From contig WTPW01000692.1 in NCBI GenBank assembly GCA_009809945.1, positions 157,532 through 221,531 on the forward strand: a stretch of DNA of 64,000 nucleotides, read 5' to 3'. Each line of letters opens with the position of its first letter. Position 1 is the first letter of the stretch. Origin of the DNA: Gigaspora margarita (taxonomy: Eukaryota > Glomeromycota > Glomeromycetes > Diversisporales > Gigasporaceae). This document shows, piece after piece, positions 23,042-35,100 of the stretch. The notes beneath the pieces were generated by a model, which saw nothing but the letters and a program-made list of their open reading frames with translations, did no database searches and was not told the origin of the DNA. A program made the position numbers and the translations under genes.

Positions 23042-23419
23042 GAAAGGTTAGATGGAGTATCTTTACAAATTACATTGTTTTATGAATAATTTCAATCATT
23101 AATGATTAAAAACAGGCAATATCTATTGTTATTATACGCGTAATATTGGTGTCATATTTTTTTTTTTATATAAAGCTTTGTATAGTAATATATAATAGAT
23201 CAATTGTAATATACCGTTCTGCACTTTGATTTGATTCCAATTCTAACATTCTTAATAAAAACCCCGAACAGCGCTATGTGGCTAATATTAGTCGAATTTT
23301 TTAAAAGAGCTACGAATCTAATTTAAATCTAATTGGTTAAAGATCAATAAATGGACAGTGATGCAATATCGTATTATTCGATTCCGCCTAATACACATCA
23401 TCTATTTATTAATCCATCT
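23042..23419. other. Intergenic sequence between convergent genes
   Basis: This is the 3' flank of the MTG1-like gene. A 33-codon ORF starts at 23351 (MDSDAISYYSIPPN...) and ends inside the minisatellite; without a family match it is not called as a gene. Confidence 0.45.
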
Positions 23420-23580
23420 AATCACATTATTCCCGTGTCTAATAAGACGTGAGTAATTTCCCTCACTAACGAGACATTATGAGTAATTTTCCCTGTCTAA
23501 TAAGACATTTGTGAGTAGTTTCCCGTGTCTAATAAGTCTAATAAGCTAATAAGTCTAATAAGACATTGTGAGTAATCAAA
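23420..23580. repeat. Minisatellite, about 30-base unit
   Basis: Three to four imperfect units of the form CCCGTGTCTAATAAGACAT plus GTGAGTAATTT, with an internal mini-expansion of GTCTAATAA near 23530-23565. It lies between the convergent MTG1- and GDT1-like genes. A (TA)n tract follows near 23675. Confidence 0.75.
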
Positions 23581-23935
23581 TTTAAGCAACTTCCAAAAGT
23601 AAGGCAGTTTTGTTTTTTTTTTTCTTCTTTTTTTTTATTATCTTTTTCACAAAGTTATAAATGTATACAGACTATATATATATATATATATATAATAACC
23701 ACACAATTCTTGAACATCCATCCCAATAAATGTCCATACAACAACGTTAAATAATAAAAAACCCCATAATATTATTATGTAAAACCATTCTATTTTTTTT
23801 TTATTTCATTGTACGATTAGGAAGCACGCATTCAAAGAAAACTTTATATGTAATATAAAATAATGAAAACATAATATGACTATAAAAATAAAAAGATCAT
23901 TATGAAATTAAGAATGTCCAGCCTCATAATCAATC

Positions 23936-24330
23936 CTATGAATCATTATCATATATACTTTCATATAAATATATTAATGAAAATGATATAAAAAGAATAG
24001 CTCCAAGCATAGTAACTTTTAAAATGTATTAAAAATAAAAGTATAGGTATTAAATTAGGAAATTAAAAAATTTAATTATCGATAACATTTTTAAGATTGA
24101 AATTTACCTCTTTTTATGGAGATCTTGGCTGCCATTAACCTACCTCCGATAACAGCGAGACCTGTACAAAAACCATGACCAGTTATCGTTCCCAAAGTTA
24201 CCCAATACATATTCTAATTATTAAAAATTTGTAAATAATTTTAGGTGTCTGTTACCTTGAGAANNNNNNNNNNNNNNNNNNNNNNNNNNNNNNNNNNNNN
24301 NNNNNNNNNNNNNNNNNAAAAAAAAAAAAA

Positions 24331-24387
<57 letters not shown>

Positions 24388-25096
24388 TTATTACCTGTGC
24401 AGCAGCCAAGGCAATAGTTGCAATTTGTGATCTATCACCCCACTCTGCCAGAAACGTGAGTATAAATGTTTGGACGAAAATGGGAGAAAATAAAAATTGA
24501 CATAAATTAATTAATCCTTCTACTAATGTTACTTGGGCAGTATCTTCCGGTATACCACCAGCTTCTGTAACTTCTATAAGTTCAATTTCTTCTTTTTCTT
24601 TTAATTCAGCTGAAACTTCCTCTAATTCATTCTTAGCTTCTTCATCCGACATTTGTACACTTTCAAAAGCCATTTTTATTCCGAAAAATAGAAATAAAAA
24701 AGAGGCTATATAATTGGTATATGTACGTGGAATTAAGTTTGGAACTACATGACCTAAAGCTGCAGAAAGAACAGACATGAGTGCTAAAGCACTAAAAGCT
24801 GCTGAAAAAACTAAAAGTCTGGAATTTTTCATTGCCATTATTGCAGCAATAAAGAAAGTCTTGTCGCCTATTTCTGAGACTACAATCATAAGTGTGCTAA
24901 AAAGGAAAGACCTTGAGCCTTCGGAATCGGCAAAAGAGAACTTTGACTTTTCAGTTGCATCGTTCAAATTTATTTCAAAAGTTTCTTCAGGACTTTTGTC
25001 GGAAGATTTTGCATTCACAAGTGTATCAAGAATAATAATCGAAAAGAAACAAGAAATCACAAATGATTTCTGTAAAAGTCTCCGTCGTAGTAACAT
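23936..25096 (-). CDS. GDT1: GDT1/TMEM165-family Mn2+/Ca2+ transporter (UPF0016), 3 exons
   Basis: Exons on the minus strand are 25096-24395, 24213-24108 and 24015-23936, joining in phase to 295 aa. A hydrophobic N-terminal segment ending near residue 30 looks like a signal peptide. The two family signatures are present: EIGDKT (75-80) and EWGDRS (218-223), the acidic motifs that bind the transported cation. Each is followed by hydrophobic helices. An acidic linker (about 150-185) separates the two halves, as in fungal Gdt1. Exon 2 encodes NMYWVTLGTITGHGF...GLAVIGGR and exon 3 VTMLGAILFISFSLIYLYE, both expected for the C-terminal half. Gdt1 exchanges Ca2+ or Mn2+ for protons in the Golgi or early secretory pathway. 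Intron 1 (24394-24214) contains an ATT microsatellite and a 54-base assembly gap. The gene converges on the MTG1-like gene, with 894 bases between stop codons. Confidence 0.93.
24264..24317. other. Assembly gap (Ns) in GDT1 intron 1
   Basis: A run of 54 Ns next to an (AAT)n/(ATT)n microsatellite (24318-24383). Because GDT1 exons 1 and 2 join in phase, no exon needs to lie in the gap. The true intron length is unknown. Confidence 0.95.
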
Positions 25097-25850
25097 ATTG
25101 TGAATATGAAGACTCAGTTTATTTATTGTTCTTATTTGCTAATGTTCAATCCTTTTATCCTACAAATGTGATTCTTCAAAGGACGTTACGATGAAACTTA
25201 ATAGCAAAATGCTGAATTTCTGATCTGGTCTATGACTGGTTCGAATTTAACTAGTATCACGTGAAACAGGTATATTTTGTTTTTTTTAATGCAGTGTAAT
25301 ATTTAGTCCCTACCGGATATTTTTAAGGATCTTGTATCTAATCCTAAAAATCTATTGTAAAAATCCGAAAACTATTAAAATTAATAAATATTACTAGGCA
25401 ACCACCGTTTGGTACTTTCTAATCGATTTTAAGATTTTTTTTTTTTTACTCTTAATTAAAATCTTTGGTTTTTTTATTTATACACCAATTTTTTATCCGA
25501 TGTCAAATTAATAAATAATTATACATAATAATAATTTTCAATTGGCGAATTGAATTCAAACATGTATTAAAAAATTTGAAATTAAAATAATTAAAATTTG
25601 AAATAAAAATTCGTGTAACAAACATTTAACATTTTTCTTAGAATTCAACTAAGATACAAAAAATGATAAAAAGTTTCATAAATTTGGAAAAACTATTGCT
25701 AATAGGTTTCGTTAAAAATTTTACAATGTTAATTAATTTATTACAATTTTAATTAATTTATTACTTTACAATTTTAATTTAATTAATTCTGTAATTATCG
25801 AATTATCGTGAATTGATATTGATATCGATATCGATATCCCTTTCATATTT
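25097..25850. other. Intergenic sequence upstream of GDT1
   Basis: It contains the presumed GDT1 promoter and no recognised gene. A short direct repeat around TTACAATTTTAATTAATTTA occurs near 25725-25790. Confidence 0.5.
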
Positions 25851-25854
25851 TAAT

Positions 25855-26110
25855 TATATAAACAATAATAATATCTATTATATCTTTAATTTTATGTATA
25901 TACTTATTACAATATTAAAAATAAATGGTTACTTATACTGTATTTGAATTAAAAATTTTAAAGTTCAATGAGATATTTAATACAGTATATAAATATATAT
26001 ATTCGAATTTTACTTAAAAAGAGTGCTCTAAGAAGTATTTATCTTGGATAATTCGGCGGGTTTTTGGAATTTTACCTTTATTTAAATCTAAGATCAAAAA
26101 TTTACGAATT
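25855..26110 (+). repeat. Dispersed repeat (copy 1; copy 2 at 29765-30090)
   Basis: It shares with 29765-30090 a run of similar blocks: TATCTTTAATTTTAT, ATTAAAAATAAATGG, AAATTTTAAAGTTCAA, and the best-conserved part GTGCTCTAAGAAGTATTTAT followed by ATTCGGCGGGTTTTTGGAAT. There is no terminal structure or coding capacity. Copies lie in the same orientation. Confidence 0.75.
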
Positions 26111-27214
26111 TTCTACGATAACGATAAAATCAAAGCTAAAATATCTTGGAGATTTTGTGTAACGGAAATAAATATCTGCAATCATTTTTTCTTTGTTTCG
26201 CCACGGTACGCCAATTTACCCGATCGGGGATCATGTCATTACGATAATTAATGCATTATACAGTGCAGATAACAGATAACCTAGTCCTAACACCAACCAA
26301 TAAAAATTACCCTTAATACCATATCTTCACTTTTAAATTCATCACATGCATGTACTTTTACTGGTTTTTTGATCTATAAAAAAAAACTGATTGATAAAAT
26401 TAACAAGAAGTGAACCTGTCCTGTCAAGATTAAGATAATGCGTTCACTAAATGTTCATTACAAAATTTTACTTTATTAGCGTCTTTCATATTCTTGTTTT
26501 AACTATCTTAGATATAATGTGAACGATCGGCAACAATAGAATAAAAGATTACTAGATATTGTAATTGCTTCAAAACTGTTTTCAGGAGGCCCAGGCATTA
26601 GCGATGAACTAAAAACAACGTTGGAAAGCCGGGTATGATTTTTTATTTGCAATTTACTTTATATATAGACAGTCGTCGTTTGTTATTGTTCAATTAAGCC
26701 TATTCTAGGGTTTAATAATATATCGTAATTGAAGGGATTCTTGTTTTGCTAATTGTCTCATTGAATCTACCGCTTGAGATTTTAGCTAAGTCTGAAGCTC
26801 ACAATAATTTTAACTAATACGTTATAATCAGAAAAATATACTTTAGATGAGTTTGCATTTTTTTTTTACTAGGATAACGCGACCCGTATAATTAATCGAG
26901 AGGATTCTTGCTTTGCTATTGTTTTATTTACTGAGGTTTTAGCTAGGGATGTTATCCTGCTTGAATCGGTTAATTTGTGCTCGAAAACCCGTTAAACACT
27001 GTTTCGAAGCATATACAATAAACTGAGTTTTAAACTCTGTTTTATACATATTTATTAATGATTATGTTTGCTAAACATGTTAATCCGAAGCATTTTATTA
27101 CTTTGCTATTTATTAAGTACAAAAAAATACTACAATATTTATTTATTGCAGCTATTATTTATTTAATTTATTGACCTTCCACTCAATAAATAGTACCTGA
27201 TTCATACCAAGTTT
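26111..27214. other. Non-coding sequence with related internal segments
   Basis: Segments near 26725-26800, 26890-26950 and 28795-28870 share GATTCTTGCTTTGCTATTGT-like text followed by GAGGTTTTAG or GAGATTTTAG. A short possible exon lies at 26586-26633 (after TTTTCAG, before GTATGA) and reads PGISDELKTTLESR. It might belong to the decayed gene continued at 28858-29460, but nothing connects them reliably. Confidence 0.35.
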
Positions 27215-27493
27215 TTAAGCAAAGACTTGCACAAGCATTTTCTTCGGATAATCGATTGCGTAAGGGGCTAATCGTATTCTTTGCTTTAGAAAACGTTTCT
27301 TTGCTAGGGACGCTTGTGGCTTGTACAACCAAATAATCCCGTGCCCTTCTTTGAGTATATTGGATTCAAATTCGACTTGAGACGTTGAACTTACAAAGGA
27401 GGTAAATTCCATTGTATTGTCAAATTGTTCGGGTATAGGATTTTCATTCATCGCACTAGGTTCAAATTGTTCAGGTGTAGTTTTTTCGTTCAT
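27215..27493 (-). CDS. Small unidentified ORF, 92 aa
   Basis: Starting at the ATG at 27493 the frame has two imperfect units (MNEKTTPEQFEPSA, MNENPIPEQFD) and then a non-repetitive part ending KKMLVQVFA. The upstream extension in the same frame is low-complexity T-rich translation and is excluded. There is no recognised family. The internal near-repeat and moderate composition make it slightly more plausible than a random ORF. It could be a terminal exon or debris. Confidence 0.25.
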   Translation of the reverse strand: MNEKTTPEQFEPSAMNENPIPEQFDNTMEFTSFVSSTSQVEFESNILKEGHGIIWLYKPQASLAKKRFLKQRIRLAPYAIDYPKKMLVQVFA

Positions 27494-27843
27494 CGTACAA
27501 GGTTCAAATAAAATAAATAAATAAATAAAAAATTGCATATTTATAAAAAAAAAAAAAAAATAGTTCAATTTTCGTCATTATACGCATATCAATTAACTTT
27601 TCAATTAAATGAGTCATATCTTCATATCACGCCACAATAATAAACTTATTAATTAAAAAGCTAAAAAAAAGAGTCAATTACAAATCAAGAAACTTTTGCT
27701 CATAAATCGATTACAGATTCAAGTTAAGCACGATGAGTAATAATTAAAATCATGTGACACAAAAACTCGAGTTTAACTGGTTCTGGTTACAAACAGGGCT
27801 AACTGAATTTGGACGAACAGGATAACATCCCTAGTTTTAGCAT

Positions 27844-28739
27844 GGCTACCCCAGTAGGACCGTGAGAAATGCACCAATCAAATGATTTACACTAATCAAA
27901 ACAAACGAATATGCGCAATATTTTTAAAGTCATAAAATTTTATGTTAGAGTCAGGGAGGAAGGCTTATTCTATACCAAAATTTTGCAAGGAATTTTTTTT
28001 GTTAGTGCGCAGTAGGTAGTTTCATCAGCACTTTTTTAAAAAACGCGTGATTTTCACGTTACACCTGATCCGGAGATCTTATTGGCGTCACTTATTAGAA
28101 GAGATCTGATTGGTACATCTTTCACTAGGGTGATAAACGGACTAAGTAATCAAAACTATGTCAGGTGTATTAGTAATTTTAATATGATCAGATTTTTTCA
28201 GTGAAATTAAAAATGATTGACTAAAATATCATTTTACTTCAATTAATTATAAGAAAAGTACAAAATTCTAAAAGATTCTGCTGAATATTTCGCTTCTTTT
28301 TCTAATTTCTTTTTGAGTGAAATCTCTTCATAAGAATTATCTCTAAAAAGTTACGCTCGATTTTTCGCAAAAGCTCTAGTATATTTTTTTGGTTGTGCTT
28401 ATTGTACGAATTTTTTTTAATAAATTTATATATTCTATTAGTTGAACACCTAAAATTTACATATTAACAAAAAATATTCGAACGTAATTTTGTTTTTTGT
28501 CACTTTTTAGACATTTTGTGAAAATTTCAAAGCAATTTTTTGACTTTTTAGTGAGTTGAATCGGCTTGAAATTTTTAATAAATATATTAACATTACCGTT
28601 ATATCGATATGTATCAATAATGATTCCTTCATGTAACATGAAAAATCTGCAATATATTAAATTCTATAGTTAACTTACATAGTTTTGATTACTTAGTCCG
28701 TTTATCACCCTAATCTTTCACGGTCCTACTGGGGTAGCC
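27844..28739. mobile_element. Inverted-repeat element hosting a second MITE
   Basis: The ends are inverted copies of GGCTACCCCAGTAGGACCG (left 27844, right ending 28739). The right end lies immediately beyond the inner MITE (28128-28710), which therefore inserted close to it. No clear TSD was found for the outer element. Confidence 0.65.
28128..28710. mobile_element. Tc1/mariner-type MITE with 36-base inverted repeats
   Basis: The terminal repeat begins GGGTGATAAACGGACTAAGT and continues to about 36 bases, essentially perfect at both ends. It is flanked by TA (28126-28127 and 28711-28712). The near-identity of the ends suggests a recent insertion. No coding capacity. Confidence 0.8.
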
Positions 28740-28857
28740 TTTTGGCACAGCCTGAGTCTTCTGACAATTCTATCTAATATAAATCATACTTGGGAATTCT
28801 TGCTTTGCTATTGTCACTTTGGTCCTATTTACTAGGCATCAATAGCTGAGATTTTAG

Positions 28858-29460
28858 TGCAGCCTGAAGCTCCCGACTCATAACTCCTGGTTTCAAGACT
28901 CTGAAAATGTGAAAAAATTGTGGACTGGCGTATTATCCAATTCCGATACTAGAACACCAGAAGAAGGGAACGGGTGAGTGGAATGAAATGTTTTTTAAAA
29001 TGTCAAAGAATGCAAAAAAAAAAAACAAAAAAAAGTATCAAGATAAATTTCAATCTAAAAATAAACCAGATTGGCTGGTACATTTAAAATAGATGATCAT
29101 AAGTACAAATTTTTATACGGTAAAGCAGTTGACCCTCCTTTTTTATCTACTAGCTTTAAATCAAAAGGTGATCAAAGGAAAGTTATCTGATTTCTCCTTC
29201 GTTGTATCGAATCCTTGAATAAAATTTTAAAAGAACACTTTCGATCAACCATGGATAATAACAAGCGGAAGTTAGTCTGGTCTATATGCTGGGGAAGATT
29301 TAAAAAGATGAGGGGAGTAAGGTGTAGAACAAATCAAGAAAGTAGCGAGTTAGTCCAGTTATGCAAAGGAGCTATTTCAAGTTCTACCAACCATAAGATG
29401 CTAGATGTATTCCTAGATTTGGAATGCATCTTTATGATATGGTATAATTCAATTGTTTAA
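28858..29460 (+). pseudogene. Unidentified two-exon gene fragment with one in-frame stop
   Basis: Exon A (28858-28973, preceded by TTTTAG) reads SWFQDSENVKKLWTGVLSN and ends GG before GTGAGT. Exon B (29070-29460, after AAACCAG) completes that glycine codon and reads GTFKIDDHKYKFLYGKAV and onward to a TAA. One TGA interrupts exon B at 29188-29190. The final part reads RKLVWSICWGRF ... TNHKMLDVFLDLECIFMIWY. Phase agreement across the intron and protein-like composition argue for a real gene origin. I do not recognise the family. The 5' end is missing, and a nested MITE pair lies just upstream. A TGA read-through or sequencing error would leave an intact C-terminus. Confidence 0.5.
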
Positions 29461-29764
29461 TGGTTTGGAGACGTTTTTAAATTAATTTGCTTATTTTTAA
29501 ATTTGGACCTTTTTTAAAAGTTATTTATTATGATAACTCACATGAAATTGGTCATATCCTACCCTTTTTTTAATATTAAGTTGCCATTGTCTTTGAGATA
29601 GTATTAGCAGTCGTATGAATGTTTTTAATCATAATCTAAATAGTGTTATTTTGATGCTAATGCAATTGAACAAATTGAGTACACTATAGCTTATAACATT
29701 AATAAAATTATATATTTTACGCGTCTCTGGTTTGTTAATTGTACAATTCTCAAGTGTACAGGTA

Positions 29765-30090
29765 TTTATTTATATCTATATCTTTAATTTTATATACTAT
29801 ATTTATTATAATATTAAAAATAAATGGTCACTTATATATGAATAAAAAATTTTAAAGTTCAAAACATGAAATGAGATATTGCTTTCTAATTAATATAGTA
29901 TAAATAAAAAAATTTTATATAAAGAGATATTCATATATATATATATTCGAACTTTACTTAAAAGTTCCAAAACTATGAGTGCTCTAAGAAGTATTTATCT
30001 TGGACAATTCGGCGGGTTTTTGGAATTTGACCTTTTTTAAATCTCTAAATTTACAAATCAAAATTTATGAATTTACTATGTAATACTAAT
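29765..30090 (+). repeat. Dispersed repeat (copy 2; copy 1 at 25855-26110)
   Basis: See copy 1. This copy is slightly longer, with extra sequence around AAAGAGATATTCATATAT before the shared GTGCTCTAAGAAGTATTTAT block. Confidence 0.75.
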
Positions 30091-31620
30091 ATCAACGCCA
30101 AAAAAAAGCAGGGTTCTCTTATTACTCGTTTTTAGATTCTGATACTGATTAGTAAGTTATAAAATTACACTTAGCATTAGACTATTTAAATAAAGATCAA
30201 ATTCATATAAATACGCCTATATCACATAATTTGGTGTTTATCACCGCAGAATAGCACATAATATGCCAATTTATAAGAATCGTCATATAATTTGCCAATT
30301 TATTGGCAAGTCGATAGATAAAGTCTAACAGATCATAATCAAATAATTTGGCAAATATGGTTCACACTCCCAAAAAAAATTGTTCACCCCTATAATATTT
30401 GCCAATCGAATTTCAGGTTCAGGTGTAATGTAAAATTCGAAACGAATCCACCTTTTTACAAAAAAACAAAAATAGCTTGAAATTTTAATTAGAAAACTAC
30501 CTTCTGCAGCCTAATTAAAAATGTTCCTTGTGAAATTTTACTAATAGAGTATTCTAACTCTATGCTGTTCTCTCCCTAGCCCCAACTATAACACGTTTTT
30601 GGTTATACACAACTATTTACTTAGAAAACAAAAAATGGTTGTTTTGACCAGTGTCTGAAATTGGATTGAGGCATCTGCAGACTGCAACGAAATTTTAAAT
30701 TTCCGCAACCAAAATCTGAAGTATATATATGGATTCCGCATATAAATTTATGAAAAACATTAGCATGCACTTCAGTTTGGGTTGCACTAGCTGGCCTAAG
30801 AGCCAGGAATAATTTTATTATAAGATAAGCAAGAATAGACCAGCATGGTGGTTGATAATAGGAACTGAAACATTGATTTTCCTGAGGGATTAGCAATAGT
30901 AATTGTGCTAGGAATCGCAGTCTGTCAAATTGAGTTTCGCAAGAGTTATTAAGATTAAAGTCGAATTCAAAAAATAAGGGTTTACTTTTATTATTAGCTT
31001 GCATTTTTAATTGAACATCGAACTTCTTAAATTGGAAGGAGAACTTATTCCAACTTTATTAAATTTGAAGGCCTTTTATACATGTTTTTGAGTTAGAGTA
31101 TTTACGCTCTTTTTTGAGCTTGAACGTTCTTTTCTGAGCATATATGCTCTAATTTGAATATATACTCTTATGGCACGGTATTTATAGGTTTGTGTAATCG
31201 TGTATACGCAATATTTTGAGCGTATATGATCTTGCATGGATTAAACCACCAAGCCACTATTACGTTATTTGTATACATGATTTAAAAATATTTACAATAT
31301 AGAAACTAAAATAAAAAAAATATTCATTATACTACTCACCAAATAAAACTGCCTCTTTCAGCTAAGCTGATCATAAGTTACATGATATTCCAGATTGTGG
31401 AGTGACTGACTCACTATTTTCTGGTCTCAGTACTCTTGCTGTACAGATTATACATGTTGGATTTGGTTTCGGACTTTCAGACCGGACTCAAACTTTTGAA
31501 CCAGGCTCAAACCGGACTCGAACCAGGCCAAAAGTTTGATATTTGGACCTGGACCGAACTGAGTTTTAAAATAGTTCAAGTTCGAGTCTGCTTCAAATTT
31601 TGACCGAACTCGGACTTGTC
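30091..31620. other. Largely unassigned sequence, partly decayed retroelement
   Basis: A minus-strand ORF of 127 codons (31004-30621) has no clear domain. It follows the tyrosine recombinase fragment on the same strand, so it could be the decayed end of that gene, but no catalytic HxxR or Tyr block is convincing. At about 31470-31635 there is a patch of CGGACTC/GGACTTG words resembling MITE interiors, without definable ends. Confidence 0.3.
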
Positions 31621-32109
31621 TAAAGTCTAGCCTCAGTTCAGGTCTGTCAGAGCCCTATATCAAATTGGTTTGTCAGAAGCAATTTGCCAAGACAAGTGAG
31701 GCCGTAAAATGCAGTAAGGGCAATTGTCCAAAAGAGAAGATCATTTGCATTATTAAGATTGATATTAGATTCGATTTGTGATAGGTGAAACCAGGTGATG
31801 TGTACTTTTTGTGCTACTAGAGTATGGATATGTATTGTATTAATGGTCTTTAAAAGCTGAATTATTAATGAGTTAGTTCAAATGAGAGCCTAGTCATGGT
31901 GGTTTCTTGTATAATGGAGTTTTAGAGCTGAAAGATAGGTTAGAATTGTGGGAGAAGAAACGGTGCTATATAGAAACGTGATATAGTTTATTAGGGATTG
32001 TATAGATATGGGCCAAATATAACCATCTTGGTTGCACTAGTTGTTGTTTATTGCTATAGATTCATATCGTTTGATGATTGATTCATAAGATTTGTTGATA
32101 GAGGATGTT
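31621..32109 (-). pseudogene. Tyrosine recombinase fragment of a Ngaro/DIRS-like retrotransposon
   Basis: On the minus strand, frames with breaks read KSYESIIKRYESIA, SLINYITFLYSTVSSPTILTY (in part), and near 31690 NDLLFWTIALTAFYGLTCLG. The first two resemble the helical core-binding domain of tyrosine recombinases. The last resembles the start of the catalytic domain (LTGFYGL-RLGEL) in Ngaro and Crypton enzymes. The catalytic arginine expected near this motif is not preserved. It is the last domain of the element that begins near 45047 and is separated from the RNase H part by the family G copy at 32110-35315. Dead. Confidence 0.65.
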
Positions 32110-35100
32110 CGTCAGCAAATTTAATAGGACATAATATTATGAAATAATTTATGACCCGTAAAAATAGCATAATATATAGTAAGATATTTCAAAAACTTGC
32201 GAAATAATAAATTATGAAATATTACTTAAGATATTACGAAATATTACGTAAGATATTTTGCAATGTTTCGAAATATATTAAGTAATATTATAAAACATTT
32301 ACGGACAGTAAATTAAATCGCATTAATTCACAACAAAGCATGCATTGGACTATGATCATGAAATATTTTAAGTAGCTATATATCGATATATAACATATAA
32401 TCATTTTATATCGATTAAAATTAAATGTTATATATTGGTTAACTTATTATAAATCGATATATATCTATAATTGATAAATAATTAAAATATAAATTGTTAT
32501 CCCTTAAACCATAATGCGAGCAAATTTGCCTGCTAAAATTTATTGTGACCTATTTTTTTGCTATTACTCTAGATTTTATTAAGCCATGCCCCATATTTTC
32601 TAAGCTAGAATAAAAGCGCATAATATGCTTGTTGTTAAATAACGATTAACTTATGGAATTTATTTACTGTGCCCCAAAAATCACCTAAGTAGAGTTGATC
32701 GTAATATGATCTTTACATTCAAATTTAATAATAAAAAAGGCAACTGTCATGTGAATAATATAAATGATTTTCATAATCGTTACATAGAGGTACCTTTTAT
32801 AATATAACATTAGAGTTGGTCAAAGATTCTTTTTAACCAACATCACAGAGCTAATTTTGGGGATAATGGCATAAAAATAATATGCCCAAAAGATCAAGTC
32901 AAAAGCATGTTTTACAGCTATTGTATAAACTTATACCATTTGTTTAGATAATTTTTAGTATATAAAACTGCGATTATTGAGTGTGATATATGACTCAAGT
33001 TTTTCAGGAGTCATGATAGTTGATTAGAATGGAAATTTTCATAAAAAAATTTTTTTTATATGTTACATTTTATATCCAATTATTTTAGCGGGCAAATTTG
33101 CCTGCTAAATTTTACGGTTTAAGGAATATATCTGCTAATTGATAGTTAACATATTTATTATGGCGTGAAGCGCCACTCATCTTATTTTGTTTTTTATTTT
33201 TTAAATTATAGTAGTAGTTTTGAAATAGTTAGAAATATTTCAATATATTTTAGAACTATGAAACCAAGCTGAACTAGTAGATCTGTAACCTGGGTCATAC
33301 CAAGCACGCATTGGATTATATTTTTGAATTGTTTTGAAATTTTGTATTATTTATCAAAAATTTAAAATTTTGTATTACACAATCAGATTAGATCTTTTGT
33401 TTATAAATTAAATCATCTATATTGTTTTTTTTTCGTTTTATTTTGTTTTTTTATTTTCATTTTGTTTTTTTTGTTTTTGTTTTGTTTTTTTTGTTTTATT
33501 TTGTTTTTTTTATTTATTTTTTAATTTTTTTTATTTTATTTGGCACTTTACAAAAATACCAGCCCTTTGCAAGAAAACCAACAACTTTTTGGCACTATGC
33601 AAGAACACCAATATGACTTTACAAGCCAACTTAAACTTCTGACACTTTGCAAGAACCCTTCTAAATCTTCAAGAACGCTTCTTTAGGGAAATGATTTAGT
33701 TAGACGCAAGTTTTCGCAAGTTTTCGCTTATTTATTTTCTTGTTTGATAATTTTTTATTTTGTTGTTTTTTTTTAAAATTTTTTTATTAATTTATTTTAT
33801 TCCAGTACTTTGTGAGAACACATTTCTTTAAAGAAAATTTAGTTAGGTGCAAGTATTTGCAAGTTTTCGCAAGTTAACCTAGCATTTTACAAACACAACT
33901 AGGTTTTGACAATTTTTTAATTTGAACTCTTACTTTAGAAAAATAGAAATTTAGGACTTCGTTTATTTTTTTTTATTAAGTTTGTTTACATATTTTGTTT
34001 TTAGTTATTTTTTTTTTTACTTATTTTTTTACTTTAATTTTATTTTATTTATTTCTAACTTTCTTTGAAACTTTGAAAGAATTAATGTGGCTTTCCGGCA
34101 CTTTACAAAAACACTAGCTCTAACTTCTTCACCACTTTGCAAGAACATACAAGATTCTTTAACAATTTGCAAAAACTCTTATACTTTTGAAAAATAGTTT
34201 TTTTCACTTCTCTACTATTTTTTAGAAAGTAGTGAATATGAGCGAAAAGAAATAATAGCTAACGTCGGGTGAAAAAATAAGTGTGTAAATCTAGTATTAT
34301 GCGACAAAGTGTGAAAGTAGTTTATAATATTACTATTTTTTTATTTTCAATTTTTTTTATTTTTTTACTTCTTTACTATTTTTAGCAAGTAGCAAATATA
34401 AGCGAATATAATCAAATATAAGAGAATATAATCGAATATAAGCGAATATAAGTATGTAGAGCTAGTATTATGCGATGAAGAGCGAAAGTAGTTTACAATA
34501 TTATTATTTTTTTGGTTTCATTTTTTTTTGTTATTTTTTACTTATCTACAATTTTTAGGATATAGTGAATATAAGCGAATATAGAATATAATCAAATATA
34601 AGCGAATATAAGTATGTAGAGCTAGTATTATGCGATGAAGAGCGAAAGTAGTTTACAATATTATTATTTTTTTGGTTTCGTTTTTTGTTATTTTTTTACT
34701 TCTCTACTATGTTTAGGAAGTAGCAGATATAAGCAAATATAATAGTTAAAACAATGAAGAGAAATAATAGCTAACTGCAAGATGAGAAAATAAGTATTTA
34801 GAGCTAGTATTATGCGATGAAGTGCAAAGTAGTTTAAAATATTACTATTTTTTTGGGTTTATTTTTTTTTAGTTTTATTTTTTTTTGTTATAAAAAATGT
34901 ATAATAATATATAATAAATAAAATATATTTAATTTAAAATATAATATATAACAGATAATAATAATAATAAATAAAAAAAATATAAAACTTTATATTAAAT
35001 TGCGAAACCTTGCAAAAACATGTGAAAACCTGTAAAATGTTTAAAAATAAGTATATAGTATAATAGTATCAATTATTACCGATTATTACCAATTACTATT

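Noticed and set aside
24245..24430. ORF of poly-Ile/Leu across the N gap
   Set aside because: It reads through Ns and an ATT microsatellite in a GDT1 intron.
24777..25103. Plus-strand ORF of 108 codons
   Set aside because: It is antisense to GDT1 exon 1, which has unmistakable family motifs.
31470..31640. Patch of CGGACTC/GGACTTG words considered as a hAT MITE
   Set aside because: The candidate ends (TTGGATTTGG and CAGAGCCCTA) do not match as inverted repeats and the flanking 8 bases do not agree.
34380..34830. Regularly spaced GCGAATATAAG repeats considered as a CRISPR-like array
   Set aside because: Units are irregular, spacers are not unique, and they are a module of family G in a eukaryotic genome.
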